A stretch of DNA of 64,000 nt from Anoplopoma fimbria (Eukaryota; Chordata; Actinopteri; Perciformes; Anoplopomatidae): assembly GCF_027596085.1 (NCBI RefSeq), contig NC_072457.1:4313294-4377293 (forward strand), in the 5' to 3' direction. A model generated the notes under the pieces. That model worked only from the letters and a program-made list of their open reading frames with translations, had not been told where the DNA came from and did no database searches. Below are positions 31,218 to 42,774 of this stretch, piece by piece; within the stretch, counting starts at the first letter, position 1; each line of letters opens with the position of its first letter. The translations under genes and the position numbers were made by a program.

Positions 31218-34200
31218 GAGGGAGACAGACAGACAGTCAGTAACATCGCAGCAGAAGTTTGTGTGGTTCATGACTTCCTGTCAGCGTCACCACGTATTCC
31301 TGTATTGAGGCTTTAAAGGTCAGATTAAATTATTTGATGAATAATTGTGGTTTAATGTGACTGGGACTAGAGATCTTAAAAATAAAACTCTAGATATAAT
31401 AAAAAACTGAGTTGAAAATCGTTTAGAAAAACAGTTAATTAACTCGTCGCGTCATCATCTTCTGCTGTGAAGATTAAGCCTTAAATTATTGTACTAAAAT
31501 GCTACTTTTGAACTAAAAAAAGACTAATAACCAGAACGCATGTCTGCTAAAAAGTCACTTAAAACACAGGAAGAAAATTTTGCAAAGTGCAGGTTGAGGT
31601 AGCTCTGAATTGGATCGATCAGTAGCTCCAGTTGTTTTTGTATTTTTTCTCCAAACTTTCTCCTTTTTGCTTCAGCTTCCGCTCATTAATGGGTCAAACT
31701 ATTTCATGAACTTCTCCCACAAGATAAAAAAAAAAAAATTCAGCTTGAGTGGAAGCATCTTTGTTGAAAATTAAAAGGATGCATTCATGTCTGAATCTAA
31801 ATAACACTTTGCACTGAATCTGAAGAACGCACCCTTAAACAAAAATAACAGAAGCCAACAAGATGAACTCATCGGTCTCGGGGTCAAAAACAGCTAAATT
31901 CCAAACAGAAACCAACTAAGGTCAACTTTGAGATACAAATTTACACCACTGACTTGATGGGATCGATATACAGGGCCTTAATAGCTTTATGCACAAATAT
32001 CTGTAACCATCAGCAGATAAGTAACAAGAAGTCAGCACAGAAAGGTTAAAAAAGTGTTGAGCTTCACTTTTAAACTGTAAAGCTTTCTGCTCAGTACACA
32101 TCTTGGTTACTATTACTTATTAAGAGGTGTATAAATGTTGTTATGGAATTTTCTCTTATATCAATATCCCTTTTGGCCTCAGAAAGCCTGCATTGGTTTG
32201 CTTTTGAGAATTGCTAACAGTCAGTGCTGACTTTAGAGAGAATCTTATATTATCCTGCTCTGCTGAATGAGCACAAACACCTCACAGAGCCTTCCTCTTT
32301 GTATTCTTTTTTGCATTTCACTGAGCCTTCTATGGTGTGATCAGGTGGTACAAGTCTTTTCAGCTTGGATACAAAGTCAGTGGAAACACACAAAGTCAGA
32401 TGCGGGTTTGCTCTAATCTGCTTTAACTGAGGCAAAGAATCATCCTCGCTAGTTGAAAAATATTTCAACTTGAGGAAAAACAGTCGTGAAGCCGAGACAT
32501 CCATACATAATGCAGTAAAGAATAACCAGATTGTACCATTTTGTGAAAATAAAGCAAGGCGATAATATTTGTTGTCCCCCCCTCTCTTCACCTGAAGCTG
32601 TGGATTCCCTGCAGCTCCTGCTGCAGCACCTCCTTGGTGGTGGAGATGAGCTCCAGCGCTCCGACGAACTCGGAGGTGGAGAGCAGCAGCTGCACGGTGG
32701 GCTGCGTCTGATGCACCGCCGCCATCAGCTTCAGCTTGTTGTGCAGCTTCACGCAGTTGTTGCGGGTCAGCGCGGTGCGGAGGGCCTCCAGCGGGCCCTG
32801 GCACATGATCCGGTCGATGGCGGCGGTCCGGCCCCGCAGGACGGCCACGGCCCGCTGCGTCTCCTGCAGCCGGTCCTGAAGCTCGTGCTGCGAGGACATG
32901 GCGTGGAAAAAGGCCTCGGAGCGCAGAGAGATCTGCCGGGCGATGCTCACCTCCACCACATCCAGGTAGTGACTCAGCTGGAGAAAGACACACGGAGTTC
33001 AGGTTAAAGAGTCATGTGATCTGTGTGTGTTCTGCAGAGTGGATGAGAGAGTTCACCTTCTCCTGCAGCAGTTTGGAGGAGGCCACGTCTCGGTTGCTCT
33101 TCCCTCCGGCGCTGTTGAAGTGCGACCAGGGCAGAACGCTGTTGAAGGTGGCCGGGTCCTCCAGAGCAAACTCAGGCTTCATGAAGATCTGAAAATTCAA
33201 AGCAGACAGCAAACAGGACATTATGAGACACACAGACACTAGGGACGAATAATAATAATGTCCATTTATATCCATGTATTTATTTGTTACATTTTATTTT
33301 TAGTTAATATCTATGAAAAGCTCAAATCTACCAATAGTTTATTCACACTGATTCATCTGCCAGGCTGGTTGACAGATGAAAAAGTCCAGGTGGTACATGA
33401 GTTTGACATTTTCTCATATTTTGGGCTTTCTAACTATCAGTTAAAGGAGATCCGAGTTTAATCAAGTTTATGCAACCATTAAAGGGAAATGTAAGGGAAA
33501 AATGTTAAGCTAGAGAAGTTAATAGGAAGAAAGTATCTGAGTAGAAGTTTACCTTCGGGACTTGTTCCAACTCAGCTCTGGATTTCTCTAGAAACAAGAA
33601 AACGTTCTGGATCAGTCGTTTGTGAATCAATAAGTCAGTTGTGTTTTAGCTTATTTTACATTCTGAATGACAGTTGTTTGATACAAAAGTAAAACCAAAA
33701 GCATTTTTATTTCTGTTGAACACAACATTTTGATTGTGGATGAAAAGCACAGAACACATTAAGATGATACCTGTTTCTGAAGCTTTTTGTCAGGTATTTC
33801 CTTAATTGAATTGCTCATCTATTATCAAATATGTGTTTGTTACAATTAACATCGACATAAATGTACAATGGTACTGTAAAAATATTAATTAGCAAAGGTT
33901 TTTTTTTCAAATGTAATGTCACAAAGCACTTAAAACAAAACAAATGATAAAAACAGAAGTAATAAAATAGACAAGGAATACACCAGTAAACAAATATCTG
34001 ATGAAAATTTTAAATGTGCAGCGTAGAAAACACATTAGCATAAAGATTTGGATGAATTATTGATATGTAAATCAATGAAAAGGAGTTGTAAGAAGTGATC
34101 TAAAGGAAGACTGAATGTGTATCGTAACTGTATGTAGAGTCAGAACCAAACTACTGTCACATTACTCATTTCAAAACCCTAGAAAGTATATATATCTGAA

Positions 34201-37200
34201 TTTCATAATGGTTTCTATTTCCTGTGGGGTTCATTTTTTCCTGCAGCAGCAGGAGGTGAATATTTCATACCGTTGTTGGAGGCGATAGTGGAGACAGCGT
34301 CCACATCGTCTTTGTTGGGACAGATCGTCTTGCAGCGTTCGTGGATTCTTTCCCTCTAAAAATAAAAACACAGAAAGACAATTTTTTATTTTTTTTAAAC
34401 TAAACATCTACAACCACAATAACTCCACGCGTGAAATGTCAAGTTTGGCCTGAGGGTGGTGTTGAACACTAAAGCATGAAAGCTTACAAAGGCCAAAGTT
34501 CCTGTTGTCCGATGAGAACAATAAAGCGACACACAACAGGAATAAGGAAGTGTCAGAGGAATGTTTGACAGCTGTTCTGGTTTTGTGTATCGTAAGACGA
34601 CATTATGAAACCCGAAGGAGGAAACGATGACAAACAGATGATGATGTTTTTTTTTTAGAAAAAACTAGACTCTTACAGGAATTGAAAAGGAGTCTGTTCA
34701 GGCGACCAAATCTAAAAGCCTCGAAGCGAAACCAAACTCTGCTTATCTGAGGAGTTTGATAACCAATTTAAAAACTTCTATTTTCTTTTACAGCTATACA
34801 GAACTTATTATAAAAAAAATACTTTAGTTTGAGCAGAATTCTTATTAACCAAAACGTGTTGTTTTGACAAAACTTCGTACATCATAAATGGGAATAATAA
34901 GAAAAAGCAAACCAGACAACAAACACTGCTGGTGCATTTTTTGATGATCCTTATCTGGACACTTCACATTACACGGGGACAAATAAATAACCTAAAAGAT
35001 ATTTAAATACTTTGTGAGGTCTGAAAATGGCAGCGGAAAGGAGATCAGTGTAAAATAGATTAATTCAGGAAGTGCTGTCATGCAGAAACACGTTTTCATC
35101 TCCACCTCTTTATGCTGTTGTGTTGATGAATACAGACTAAATGAAAATGAAAATGTGTTTCTGAGCCTCCACAGTTTGACAGTTTGATTTTATCAAGATA
35201 GAACACAGGAAACAGTCAAAACCTTCAGCAGAGCAGAAGGAAACAGAGGCCTCAATGTTTGTGGCTCCTCCGTTATGTTCTCCTGTGTTCATACAAGTGT
35301 TTCCCATAAATTCTTCCATCTGTGGTGAACCACTACAGCTTTGCAGCAAACACAGCAGAATCATAAATAATAAAGTGCACAAGTAGAAAAAACCCACTGC
35401 TGTGACAGATTGTAGTGGAGAGCAGTTTGATCAGACGGATGGGTGAAGTTTCAGAAACGTTTTTCCAGCTGTATTATTTTACCAACTCAAATGCTCATAG
35501 TATAACGTTAAAATATGAGACGTCAGTAGTCGGAGGTAGAAAATCTTCAAAAGTCATGTTTTAAGTCCCTTTTTGTGCTTTCCTGGACAGTATTAAACGT
35601 TTACTCAGAATCCCATCTCAATCAAATATTAAAACACAATCTTTATATACACTTTATATACTACTACACAATTATTTTCAAATTCAGAGAGACTTAAGCT
35701 TGCAGAGGATAATTAAATTTGTGAACAAATGTTAATTAATCTTCTTAGAAATCACAAAAAATACAACTTTCTTATAACACATTTTTAAGTTTTCTTCAGT
35801 ATCAAAGTAAACCAGTGATAGTTTGTCCGTACATTCATGGACACACTGCAAACAGGAACTGATAATATCTAATTCGGCCAAAGTGTAACTAGATTTAGAC
35901 TCATAAAAAGAGGGATCAAGAAGGAGCCCAAAGCGTAAGTCACTGAAATGATTAAAGGAACACTTTACACATAAAATGACACCACTGGATCACACGGATG
36001 AGTAGCACGCCTTCACAAGCGAGAGACATGTTTTAAATAGTACGTTTTGAGAGAAGATGCATGAGTTTGGGAGGTTGTGAACACACCACTGGAGAAATGA
36101 GACTCGAGTAGTTTTGCTGCTAGATGGGACCCCCATTTACTATGTACTAATTAAGACTTTTCTCAGTTTTTTTTTTGAAATTTTTTGTTCAACGTGGGGG
36201 GATGCGAGAAAAACAAAGTCCTCTTCAAGACTTCAAGGTAAAAAGGTTCCCACTGAGAAACCAGGAAAACCACAGTTACATGGTTTGCATCTGGTTTCAT
36301 TTCTGATATTACACAGCAGCACTGAATGAAAAAAAGGGTGAGTGAAGCTGGTAAGCGCGTTTCTATCCAGCTGTTGTTGTATTTTGAATTTAAAGATAAA
36401 AACATATAAATCATAACGAAGCCAAAACATCTCTCTAATTTGAAAAAGGCGCTGCATTGAACCTATAAACAAAAGAAAGAACGGTAGGAGCTGAACCTGC
36501 TTCAACAGGATTCCTGACGCACCCATAAGGTGAGGTGAGGTAATGAAAGGTAAAGCCAGGCAACGCCCGGGTTAGACTGCCGGCGACGGTTACCTCTCGG
36601 AACTGCTGTGTCTCACGCGAGTAGTATCCACGGCAACAGCATTGCTTCTACTGCTGCCAGACCGGCTTTCTACATATACATATTTGCTTTTCCTAATGGC
36701 AAGAATGTTTAATTTCAGTGTGTTATTTATATTTATTTTAGACAGAAATTGATTAAAAAGTGTTTCCTCATTTGTAAATAATAATAACACTCAAAAATTA
36801 AAAGCACTTATTCTATTCATTTATGGAGTTGTGCATTTTCCACAACACTATCTGGGAATTATTTAAAAATAAAAAGGCCTTTTTAACAAATAAAGGGATT
36901 CTGTCGACTGAAAGACAATAGGGGGGTTTATTTTGAAAGAAAAAAATGCTTGGTCAAAATAAATGACTAACTTTCTTTCAAGTCTGAGACATTTTCTACA
37001 GATATAGGCGTACTGTAGAAAGGTAATGGTATGACATCAATATACTGTCAAAAGATCACTCTGTTAATATGGGCGACAAAATAAAAAGCAAGAGGTTACG
37101 AGAGACATAAAGTCACATGATCAGCCCCAACGCTACGCCCTCCTTCACCAGCAGAAAGGTTCAATCAGTGAGCCTGCTGAGTGAATCCTTCCTCCGTCCG

Positions 37201-37958
37201 TCAGAGACGCTGTGAATAATTCAGTGTGGGTGTGTTACCTGAGCCGTCTCCTGCAGGTACGGTCCGAAGTGTTCCTTGGTGATGTTGGGGAGGTAGAAGG
37301 AGGGCATCACCTCTGTCTCCGCGAAGTCCAGCCCCCATGTTTTGGTGAAAAAGTCGGACTCCCGCTTGGTGAGCCGCGGGTCGTTCAGCGCGGCGGGGAG
37401 GTTGACCTTGGAGCTGTACACCGTCCACCGGTCGTGCTCCGCCACCACGGACGGGCCGTCACACAGGACACGCCTCTCACCTGCGGAAAAACAGAGATTA
37501 CAAAATGTTATAACATATTGGAATGTTTGTACCATGAGCCCATTGACAGAAAGATTTATAAATCTCTATTATTAAACAATTAAGTCACTTTAACATGAAA
37601 AAAAAAATCAAAACATATTTTGGTTCCAGCTTCTTAGATATAAACATTTGCTTGTTTTCTTTGTTTCATGAAATTGTAAATTAAATATCATTCGGTTTCA
37701 GACTGTATTTGGGACGAAACATAAACATTTACCCTACTTTCATTCATGGATAAATCAGTTAGTTTTAGCCGTTAAACGATGTCCACTGATGCTAAAACAT
37801 TAAAGACTGCAGCTGTTCCCACCGGTGGGCTCCTTCGGGCAGACGTCTGGCAGGGAGCGGACGGACCGGCCTCGAGGAGGCGGGTCGCCCCGCTCCTTGT
37901 GATAGATCCCATCTCGGCCTCCACGAGGCACTGGGGAGGAGCCGTGGCTGGAGGCCAT
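20829..37958 (-). CDS. vps54: Vacuolar protein sorting-associated protein 54, GARP tethering complex subunit
   Basis: Vps54, with Vps51/52/53, tethers endosome-derived vesicles at the trans-Golgi. Coding exons 5' to 3': 37958-37823, 37480-37239, 34355-34271, 33587-33553, 33188-33057, 32977-32592, 31137-31011, 29261-29154, 29048-28993, 27951-27855, 27674-27364, 26808-26679, 25923-25742, 24703-24591, 23986-23923, 23762-23657, 23199-23112, 22943-22822, 22505-22425, 22174-22067, 21916-21822, 20934-20829. All borders are GT/AG and phases join, giving 2910 nt or 969 codons plus stop (human 977). Landmarks are MASSHGSSPVP at the start, VNLPAALNDPRLTKRESDFF, FNSVLPWSHFNSAGGK, LTRNNCVKLHNKLKLMA, FPQWFELLK, LLLDNERWKQAEVPAEFQDL, and DLNMAEIWEQKR at the end. 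The start was chosen by homology and its strong Kozak context (-3 G, +4 G). Confidence 0.97.
22638..22770. repeat. dispersed fish repeat (CTTTTACTCCACTACATTT family)
   Basis: GTGGAACGT, then TTAAGTACAGTATTCAATGTACTTGTACTTTACTTGGGTATT, then TTTTACTCCACTACATTT is a familiar fish interspersed repeat rich in AAGTACTT motifs. It sits in a vps54 intron. Confidence 0.6.
22946..23040. repeat. (CA)n microsatellite forming a vps54 acceptor tract
   Basis: About 28 uninterrupted CA units (to 23002), then imperfect units. On the vps54 sense strand this is (TG)n running straight into the GCAG acceptor of the exon 22943-22822. Confidence 0.97.
23366..23620. repeat. dispersed AAGTACTT-rich fish repeat
   Basis: GATGGAGGAAGTACTTCTAC, then TACAAGTAAAAAGTCCTGCATTC, then ATGCAGAATGGCCCATTT. 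These signatures are shared with the copy at 28405-28895. Confidence 0.6.
24836..25405. repeat. dispersed AAGTACTT-rich fish repeat, diverged
   Basis: It opens with CAGTGGTGGAATTTATGTACAAAGTA and ends with TACAAGTACTTCTAC and CTGAATACTTCCTTCTCCGC. The middle is AT-rich and poorly recognisable. Confidence 0.45.
27364..27674 (-). CDS. vps54: vps54 exon with variable linker and short polyglutamine run
   Basis: This 311-base exon carries the least conserved part of the protein. AELAYLTHEGLFISDALNEV is followed by six glutamines, VQDQ and a Ser/Pro/Glu-rich tail. The corresponding human segment is a different Ser/Thr-rich linker, so length and composition are lineage-specific here. Confidence 0.9.
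27954..28083. repeat. (CA)n microsatellite forming a vps54 acceptor tract
   Basis: About 44 perfect CA units (27955-28042), then CAGACACA-interrupted units. On the sense strand (TG)n ends in TGTGAAG, which is the acceptor of the exon 27951-27855, leaving no conventional pyrimidine tract. Confidence 0.97.
28405..28895. repeat. dispersed AAGTACTT-rich fish repeat, long copy
   Basis: AGCAGTGGAAGACAAAGTACTCAGATC at the left, GTAGTCATTCAGCAGAATGGCCCATTT in the middle, and TGTACTTAGTTACTTCCCACC at the right. This is the most complete copy of the family in the window. Confidence 0.65.
29262..31010 (-). other. vps54 intron, no recognisable content
   Basis: AT-rich intron joining the exons 31137-31011 and 29261-29154 in phase 0 (LEK then ERLESL). 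I see only a short (GT)n near 30174-30194. Confidence 0.5.
31138..32591 (-). other. vps54 intron
   Basis: Apart from the tetranucleotide tract at its 3' (acceptor) end, I see no repeat or gene. The ORFs extending 32250-32590 are intron read-through from the neighbouring exon. Confidence 0.5.
31142..31236. repeat. (CAGA)n tetranucleotide microsatellite next to a vps54 acceptor
   Basis: About 18 perfect CAGA units (to 31216), then interrupted units. On the sense strand it is (TCTG)n followed by TCCCTCAG, the acceptor of the exon 31137-31011. Confidence 0.97.
33588..37238 (-). other. vps54 introns flanking the 85-base exon 34355-34271
   Basis: Two introns (33588-34270 and 34356-37238), AT-rich. 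I recognise no mobile element or RNA gene in them. A short G/C-rich island occurs near 36540-36600. Confidence 0.4.
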
Positions 37959-37963
37959 GGCAT
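37385..37963 (-). other. overlapping out-of-frame ORF starting 5 nt before the vps54 ATG
   Basis: GATGCCATGG contains two ATGs. The upstream one (37963-37961, weak context with C at -3) opens a +1-frame ORF of 47 codons in this exon. After splicing it runs 31 more codons to a TGA at 37387-37385. The downstream ATG (37958) has the better context and encodes Vps54. The ORF is proline/arginine-rich and resembles nothing I know. Confidence 0.4.
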
Positions 37964-40539
37964 CGGGACTCGCCTCCCAGGAGGCTAGCTGGAGACAGAC
38001 GGACACAAAAAGGAGCTGGCGTTAGATACAGTGAAAGAGTAAAATAAAGGGAAATTACAATGTGCATTTTCCAATCATACGAGTTAAAAATTGTTTAAAA
38101 TAGTAAATCAAAACCTCAGCCAAAGAATGGATCCATATTATCCTGTTGGATTAATGTTGGTCTCCACTAACTAAATAAATAAATATCCGTCTCTTTAGCT
38201 TCTAAATGCTCCACTGAGTTCACTAGTAAGTCTCTAACTGTGTCGGTCTGCTGTTTGCTGCTGAGCAGGTGGAGTTCAGCGGGTTTATCAGTAAAAACAG
38301 CTGCCGGCTGCAGGAAACAATGCTGATGAGAGCGCTGCGAACCAAACCAAAACCAAAACTAGGAGGGGAAGTCCAGAGGCAGGTTCACCAACAGCTTCCA
38401 CAGTACAAAAAGTCATTTTAGCTATTGTTAACATAAATGATTAGTGCTGCTTTAACGAGGCTGTGTTTTAGAAAGTTTTCTTTGTAAAAAAAAATAAAAC
38501 AATAAAAAACATATTTATACTTGCATTAAGTAGCATTTTGTTAACTCGTGAAAAATCATTTTTGTGATTTTTTTCTGCCAAAATGCCAAACAATCTCTGG
38601 TTCCAGCTTCTCAAATTGGGAGGAATGCTGCCTTTCTTTGTTTTATTATGTGACAGTGAAGTGAATTTGATATATGAAGATGTCACTTTCAGTTTTATAA
38701 AATTGTAATTGCTAGAAATTTAGACTTTTTGAAATTATCAGAGACCTTACAGATGCTGATTCATTCAACAATAGTCTAAAACTCAGGTACAACACACAGC
38801 ACTTTTTGTGACTGTCATGATTGACTGTTCACTGCTACATTCTTCTCATCAGTCTTTTACAAAACAATGATGACACAGAGAAAGACTAAATGACTGAGCA
38901 GCACAGGATGTGCAGCAGAGGTGTGTTGTTTCAGCTCTAATCTGACTGCGGAGGTGTAAAACCCTCTGCTGGTAATCCCACCACACTGATGAGAGGATTA
39001 GAGGAAAGGTCTGCAGCCTCACTGTGACCACCACTGTTTTCAGCTCATTCTGTCTATGCATGAAAAAACTGTATCATCATCACATCTTCAACGACAGATA
39101 TAAACATATCAAAGAGAAAAACTTCTGACTCTCTCACAGTCGCCTGGCTGCTTGTTTCCACCACCTACTGAGACATATGTGAGGTAAAAATAGAAATAAT
39201 TGGCCGATTAGTTTTTGGCAGAGATGTGCTGCAGGTGCTGCACATTAAAATAAGAGCAAGACCCTCACAGTTTAAAAAGGCACCATTATTTGCTGTCATA
39301 ATAAAATTGAAAATGCAATTTGGATCCTTATTCTATTGGATAGAAAGACAGAGAAAGAACCGTATTTAGTGGGTGTTTACTAGAATGATGCTTTTCTGAA
39401 TTTTCTACATAACTTAATAAGAAATATATGAGTGTTGAGGAGAGAAGTTCCAGAATGAACAAGCAGCCTTTTAGGGACAAGACTTCCTCCTCTGGTTCAG
39501 TTTATTTGACCAGAAGAGAACGATTTTAACAAAAAAGGAAACACAATAATTAAGCAAATGATGAGTAGATTCAAATAAAACACAACAGAGATAATCCTGC
39601 TGCGATAAGTAAACCTGAGTAATATTTCTGTGTAGACGTGTCGTTGTAGGTTCCTACAGTTAGGTGATTTTTAGTTCAGCTAATGATTTACATTTTGTAC
39701 TATATGTTGAGTGCACTATCTGGTTAGTCATTATAATAAAGTAGAGTTTTATTAGTTAGTTAGTTTACAATTTAGCTGATCCTGTAAATGGAAAGTAAAA
39801 ACAAACACAGATTAAGAGTAAAGTCCTACAATATTGCTGATTACGCTTGGAAATATAGTTCATTAACACTACCTTAAAGCCTAAATCACTTCCTAATATA
39901 AACACTCAGGGCTTAAAGCGTCCATAAAGTTTGGGTACTCAGAAAATACAGATTAAAAGAAGACGAGACATCTGGACTTTTCATCACAAATATTTGTCAA
40001 ACTCCAAAAAACACCACCGTACAATCATTTAATGTTTTTTCATTAAAACACTATTGTTAATCTATAAAAAAAACAACACTGATGACGTCACCATGACATA
40101 CTCGGGGTCATTTTCTCAGACTTGATAGAGCTTGTTGTGTTTTACACAAGACATTATTACAACTGTTTTCACAGGCTGAGTGCTAAATCATATAAATATT
40201 ATATCTGAATAGCTTTATGTGTAAAATTAGCGTTGCAAAATTGAGTTTCTTTCTTCTTATTATAATAATAAAAAATGGTTGATTAAATTGCTGAATGTGT
40301 GCCTCAATTAACAAACCTGAAATACATTGAATAAACTCTGAATGTATTCATTAATCAAACTCGTGGATCATAACTGTAAAGGTAAACTGAGATAAGCAAA
40401 GACTGGGTTGAATAAAAGTCAGTTTTTCACCCCATAAATATCAATGTTACTTCTCCCCAAACCTACGGTCAAACGACTTGAATTTGCTTTCGGTACCACG
40501 CACTCGCCTTAGAGCCCGTCAGAACCCGTGGTGACCGCT

Positions 40540-40830
40540 CTGCCTGCACACCTACGGTTATCTGAATCTGTGACCAGATTAAGACGTACCTTTTTAGAAA
40601 GGCCTTTGTATAATACTCCAGGTGTGCTTTTAAACTTGTTTTTACTATTTATTGACTGTCTTCTGTACCATTTTTAACACGTTTTAATGTTTTATGTCTT
40701 GTTTATATTGAACTGCTTTTGTTTTCCTGCTGACTGTAATTTCCGCTGCTGTTAAGCACTTTGTGACCCCTGTCTGTGAAAAGCGCTTTATAAACAAATT
40801 GTATATAAATAAATAAATTGTATAATATAA
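40540..40830 (+). mobile_element. LINE 3' end fragment
   Basis: A short decayed coding piece (AGACGTACCTTTTTAGAAAGG, reading roughly RRTFLERPL) is followed by an AT-rich 3' UTR. The UTR ends in TTAAGCACTTTGTGACC, then AAAAGCGCTTTATAAACAAATTG and ATAAATAAAT, the typical close of several fish LINE families. Confidence 0.55.
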
Positions 40831-40907
40831 AAACATTAGAGGTTAAATATTACACTTCAAATAGGTTTTGTAAAGTTTGCTTGAAATGTCAAATCACTGA
40901 ACTGCCT

Positions 40908-41335
40908 TCCAGATGTGGAAGAAGTATTCAGATCCTTTGCTTGAGTAAAATTACTAAAATAATAGTTACTCTGCTTACTACCCTTATTATATGATTAATT
41001 TATGTCATATACATTGAATGTGTTGTATCTCTGTTATGCTGTTCATTTTGTACACATGACATCTATTGACTCCTCCCTGTAAAGGAGGGTTTTTTAGGGG
41101 AGTTTTTCCTGTGAATGTGAGGGTTCAGGGACAGAGGATGTCGCATGTGCACAGATTGTAAAGCCCTCTGAGGCAAAGTTGTAATTTGTGATTCTGGGCT
41201 ATACAAAATAAACTGAATTGAATACCACACTGATAAAAAAAATACTCCACTAGTCCACTGAGTAAAAGTCCGGCTTTACCAATGTACTTAAAGTTCTTCT
41301 TCAAGTCATAGTACAAACTGTGCAGTTAAATGTGT
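40908..41335. repeat. AAGTACTT-type repeat split by a younger LINE/SINE 3' end
   Basis: The outer parts match the dispersed family (GGAAGAAGTATTCAGATCCTTTGC at the left, AAAAGTCCGGCTTTACCAATGTACTTAAAG at the right). Between about 40990 and 41222 lies a different element ending CCCTCTGAGGCAAAGTTGTAA, then GGGCTATACAAAATAAACTGAATTGAA. That ending is a common fish retroposon 3' end on +. Confidence 0.55.
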
Positions 41336-41358
41336 TTTCACTGTTGTACATTATTATA

Positions 41359-41583
41359 CAGCACCAGTCAAAAGTTTGGACACACCTTCTCATTCAATAG
41401 TTTCCTTTATTTCTTTTTTTTCTACATTGTAGATTAATATTGAAGACATCCAAACTATGAAGGAACACATATGGAATTATGTGGTAAACAAACAAATGCT
41501 CAACAAACCAGAATATGTTTTATATTTTACATTCTTCAAAGTAGTTGAATGAGAAGGTGTGTCCAAACTTTTGACTGGTACTG
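41359..41583. mobile_element. Tc1-type non-autonomous element, copy 1
   Basis: 225 bp with terminal inverted repeats CAGCACCAGTCAAAAGTTTG and TTTTGACTGGTACTG, flanked by TA on both sides (41357-41358, 41584-41585) as expected for Tc1/mariner target duplication. It has no transposase ORF. Confidence 0.88.
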
Positions 41584-41759
41584 TATATGACATGGGGCCT
41601 TTTGTAAGTTTTTGTACGATCTTTTCCATATGGGAAGATTTGTGTGGTGGAAGGTGTCTGTAATTTTGAGGTTATTTCTCACTATTTTCATAAAGAAACT
41701 AACTTGATTATTAGGGTAAATAAATTGCCATAATTAAATAATCATTAGTTGTAATAATA

Positions 41760-41977
41760 CAGTACCAGTCAAAAGTTTGGACTTTCATTCAACTACTTTA
41801 AGAATGTAAAATATAAAACATATTCTGGTTTGTTGAGCATTTGTTTGTTTACCACATAATTCCATATGTGTTCCTTCATAGTTTGGATGTCTTTAATATT
41901 AATCTACAATGTAGAAAAAAATAAATAAAGAAAAACCATAGAATGAGAAGGTGTGTCCAAACTTTTGACTGGTACTG
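41760..41977. mobile_element. Tc1-type non-autonomous element, copy 2 (inverted relative to copy 1)
   Basis: 218 bp, TIRs CAGTACCAGTCAAAAGTTTGG and TTTTGACTGGTACTG, TA flanks. The interior (TTTGTTGAGCATTTGTTTG through CCTTCATAGTTTGGATGTC) is the reverse complement of copy 1, so the two lie head to head 176 bases apart. Confidence 0.88.
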
Positions 41978-42171
41978 TAGTAAAAAAACAAGTATTATAA
42001 ATAAGTAATAAAAACAGGAAATAATATTAAATAAGTAAAAGTAAAAAATCCACAATAACTAAAAATATTGTATATACAGACAGAATAATTGGTGTAATTA
42101 AACTGTGTGAGCGTAGTGACATTATACTAGTAAAAAAACAAGTATTTTAAATAAGTAATAAAAACAGGAAA

Positions 42172-42291
42172 CTCCATATGTGTTCCTTCATAGTTTGGAT
42201 GTCTTCAATATTAATCTACAATGTAGAAAAAAATATAAATAAAGAAAAACCATTGAATGAGAAGGTGTGTGTAAACCTTTGACTGGTACTG
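42172..42291. mobile_element. Tc1-type non-autonomous element, copy 3, 5'-truncated
   Basis: It starts abruptly at CTCCATATGTGTTCC and retains only the right half and right TIR (TTTGACTGGTACTG). It is preceded by a 44-base stretch (42128-42171) nearly identical to 41978-42022 just right of copy 2. It therefore arose by local duplication, not by transposition. Confidence 0.8.
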
Positions 42292-42479
42292 TATAAATAT
42301 ATATTATACATTATTATACATTATATTATTATTATAGCATGGATGTGTATGTTGCATTTTATTCATGCATATGTTAACACATGTTGTCTAGTTTAGTAAA
42401 AGCACCTCATGTGGTCCTCAGGTCCAGGAGAACACTTACATCTCCTCTGTCACTTTCCTCCTCTGCAGCTGTGACAGAA

Positions 42480-42532
42480 GCTAGCTTTAGCCTGTTAGCT
42501 TTAGCCTGTTAGCTTTAGCCAGTTAGCTCCCG
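42480..42532. repeat. 13-bp minisatellite TTAGCTTTAGCCT
   Basis: About four tandem units of CCTGTTAGCTTTAG lie upstream of the vps54 CpG block. A second array of GCTAAT hexamers lies at about 42668-42708. Confidence 0.8.
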
Positions 42533-42774
42533 TTCATTCACTGCTGTAGCCTTTAGCATTTAATCCACCGAGCCGACAGTGAAGTCAACACTACACGGTG
42601 ACACGAGACACACGTAGCCCCATCTCACTCTCGGTGACAGGGCTGAGAAAGCTAAGAATGTCGGCGAAAGCTAATGCTAATGCTAATGCGAAAGCTAATG
42701 CTAATGTTGTCAGCGAGTCCCAGCAGGGGTTACACGTAGACGCGCTAATGCTAACAGGCTAGCCGGGGAGCTAA

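Noticed and set aside
32250..33007. Long ORFs in other frames (247 and 158 codons)
   Set aside because: GC-rich shadows of the vps54 exon 32977-32592. Only the frame with SLRSEAFFHAMSSQHELQD matches the family and splices correctly.
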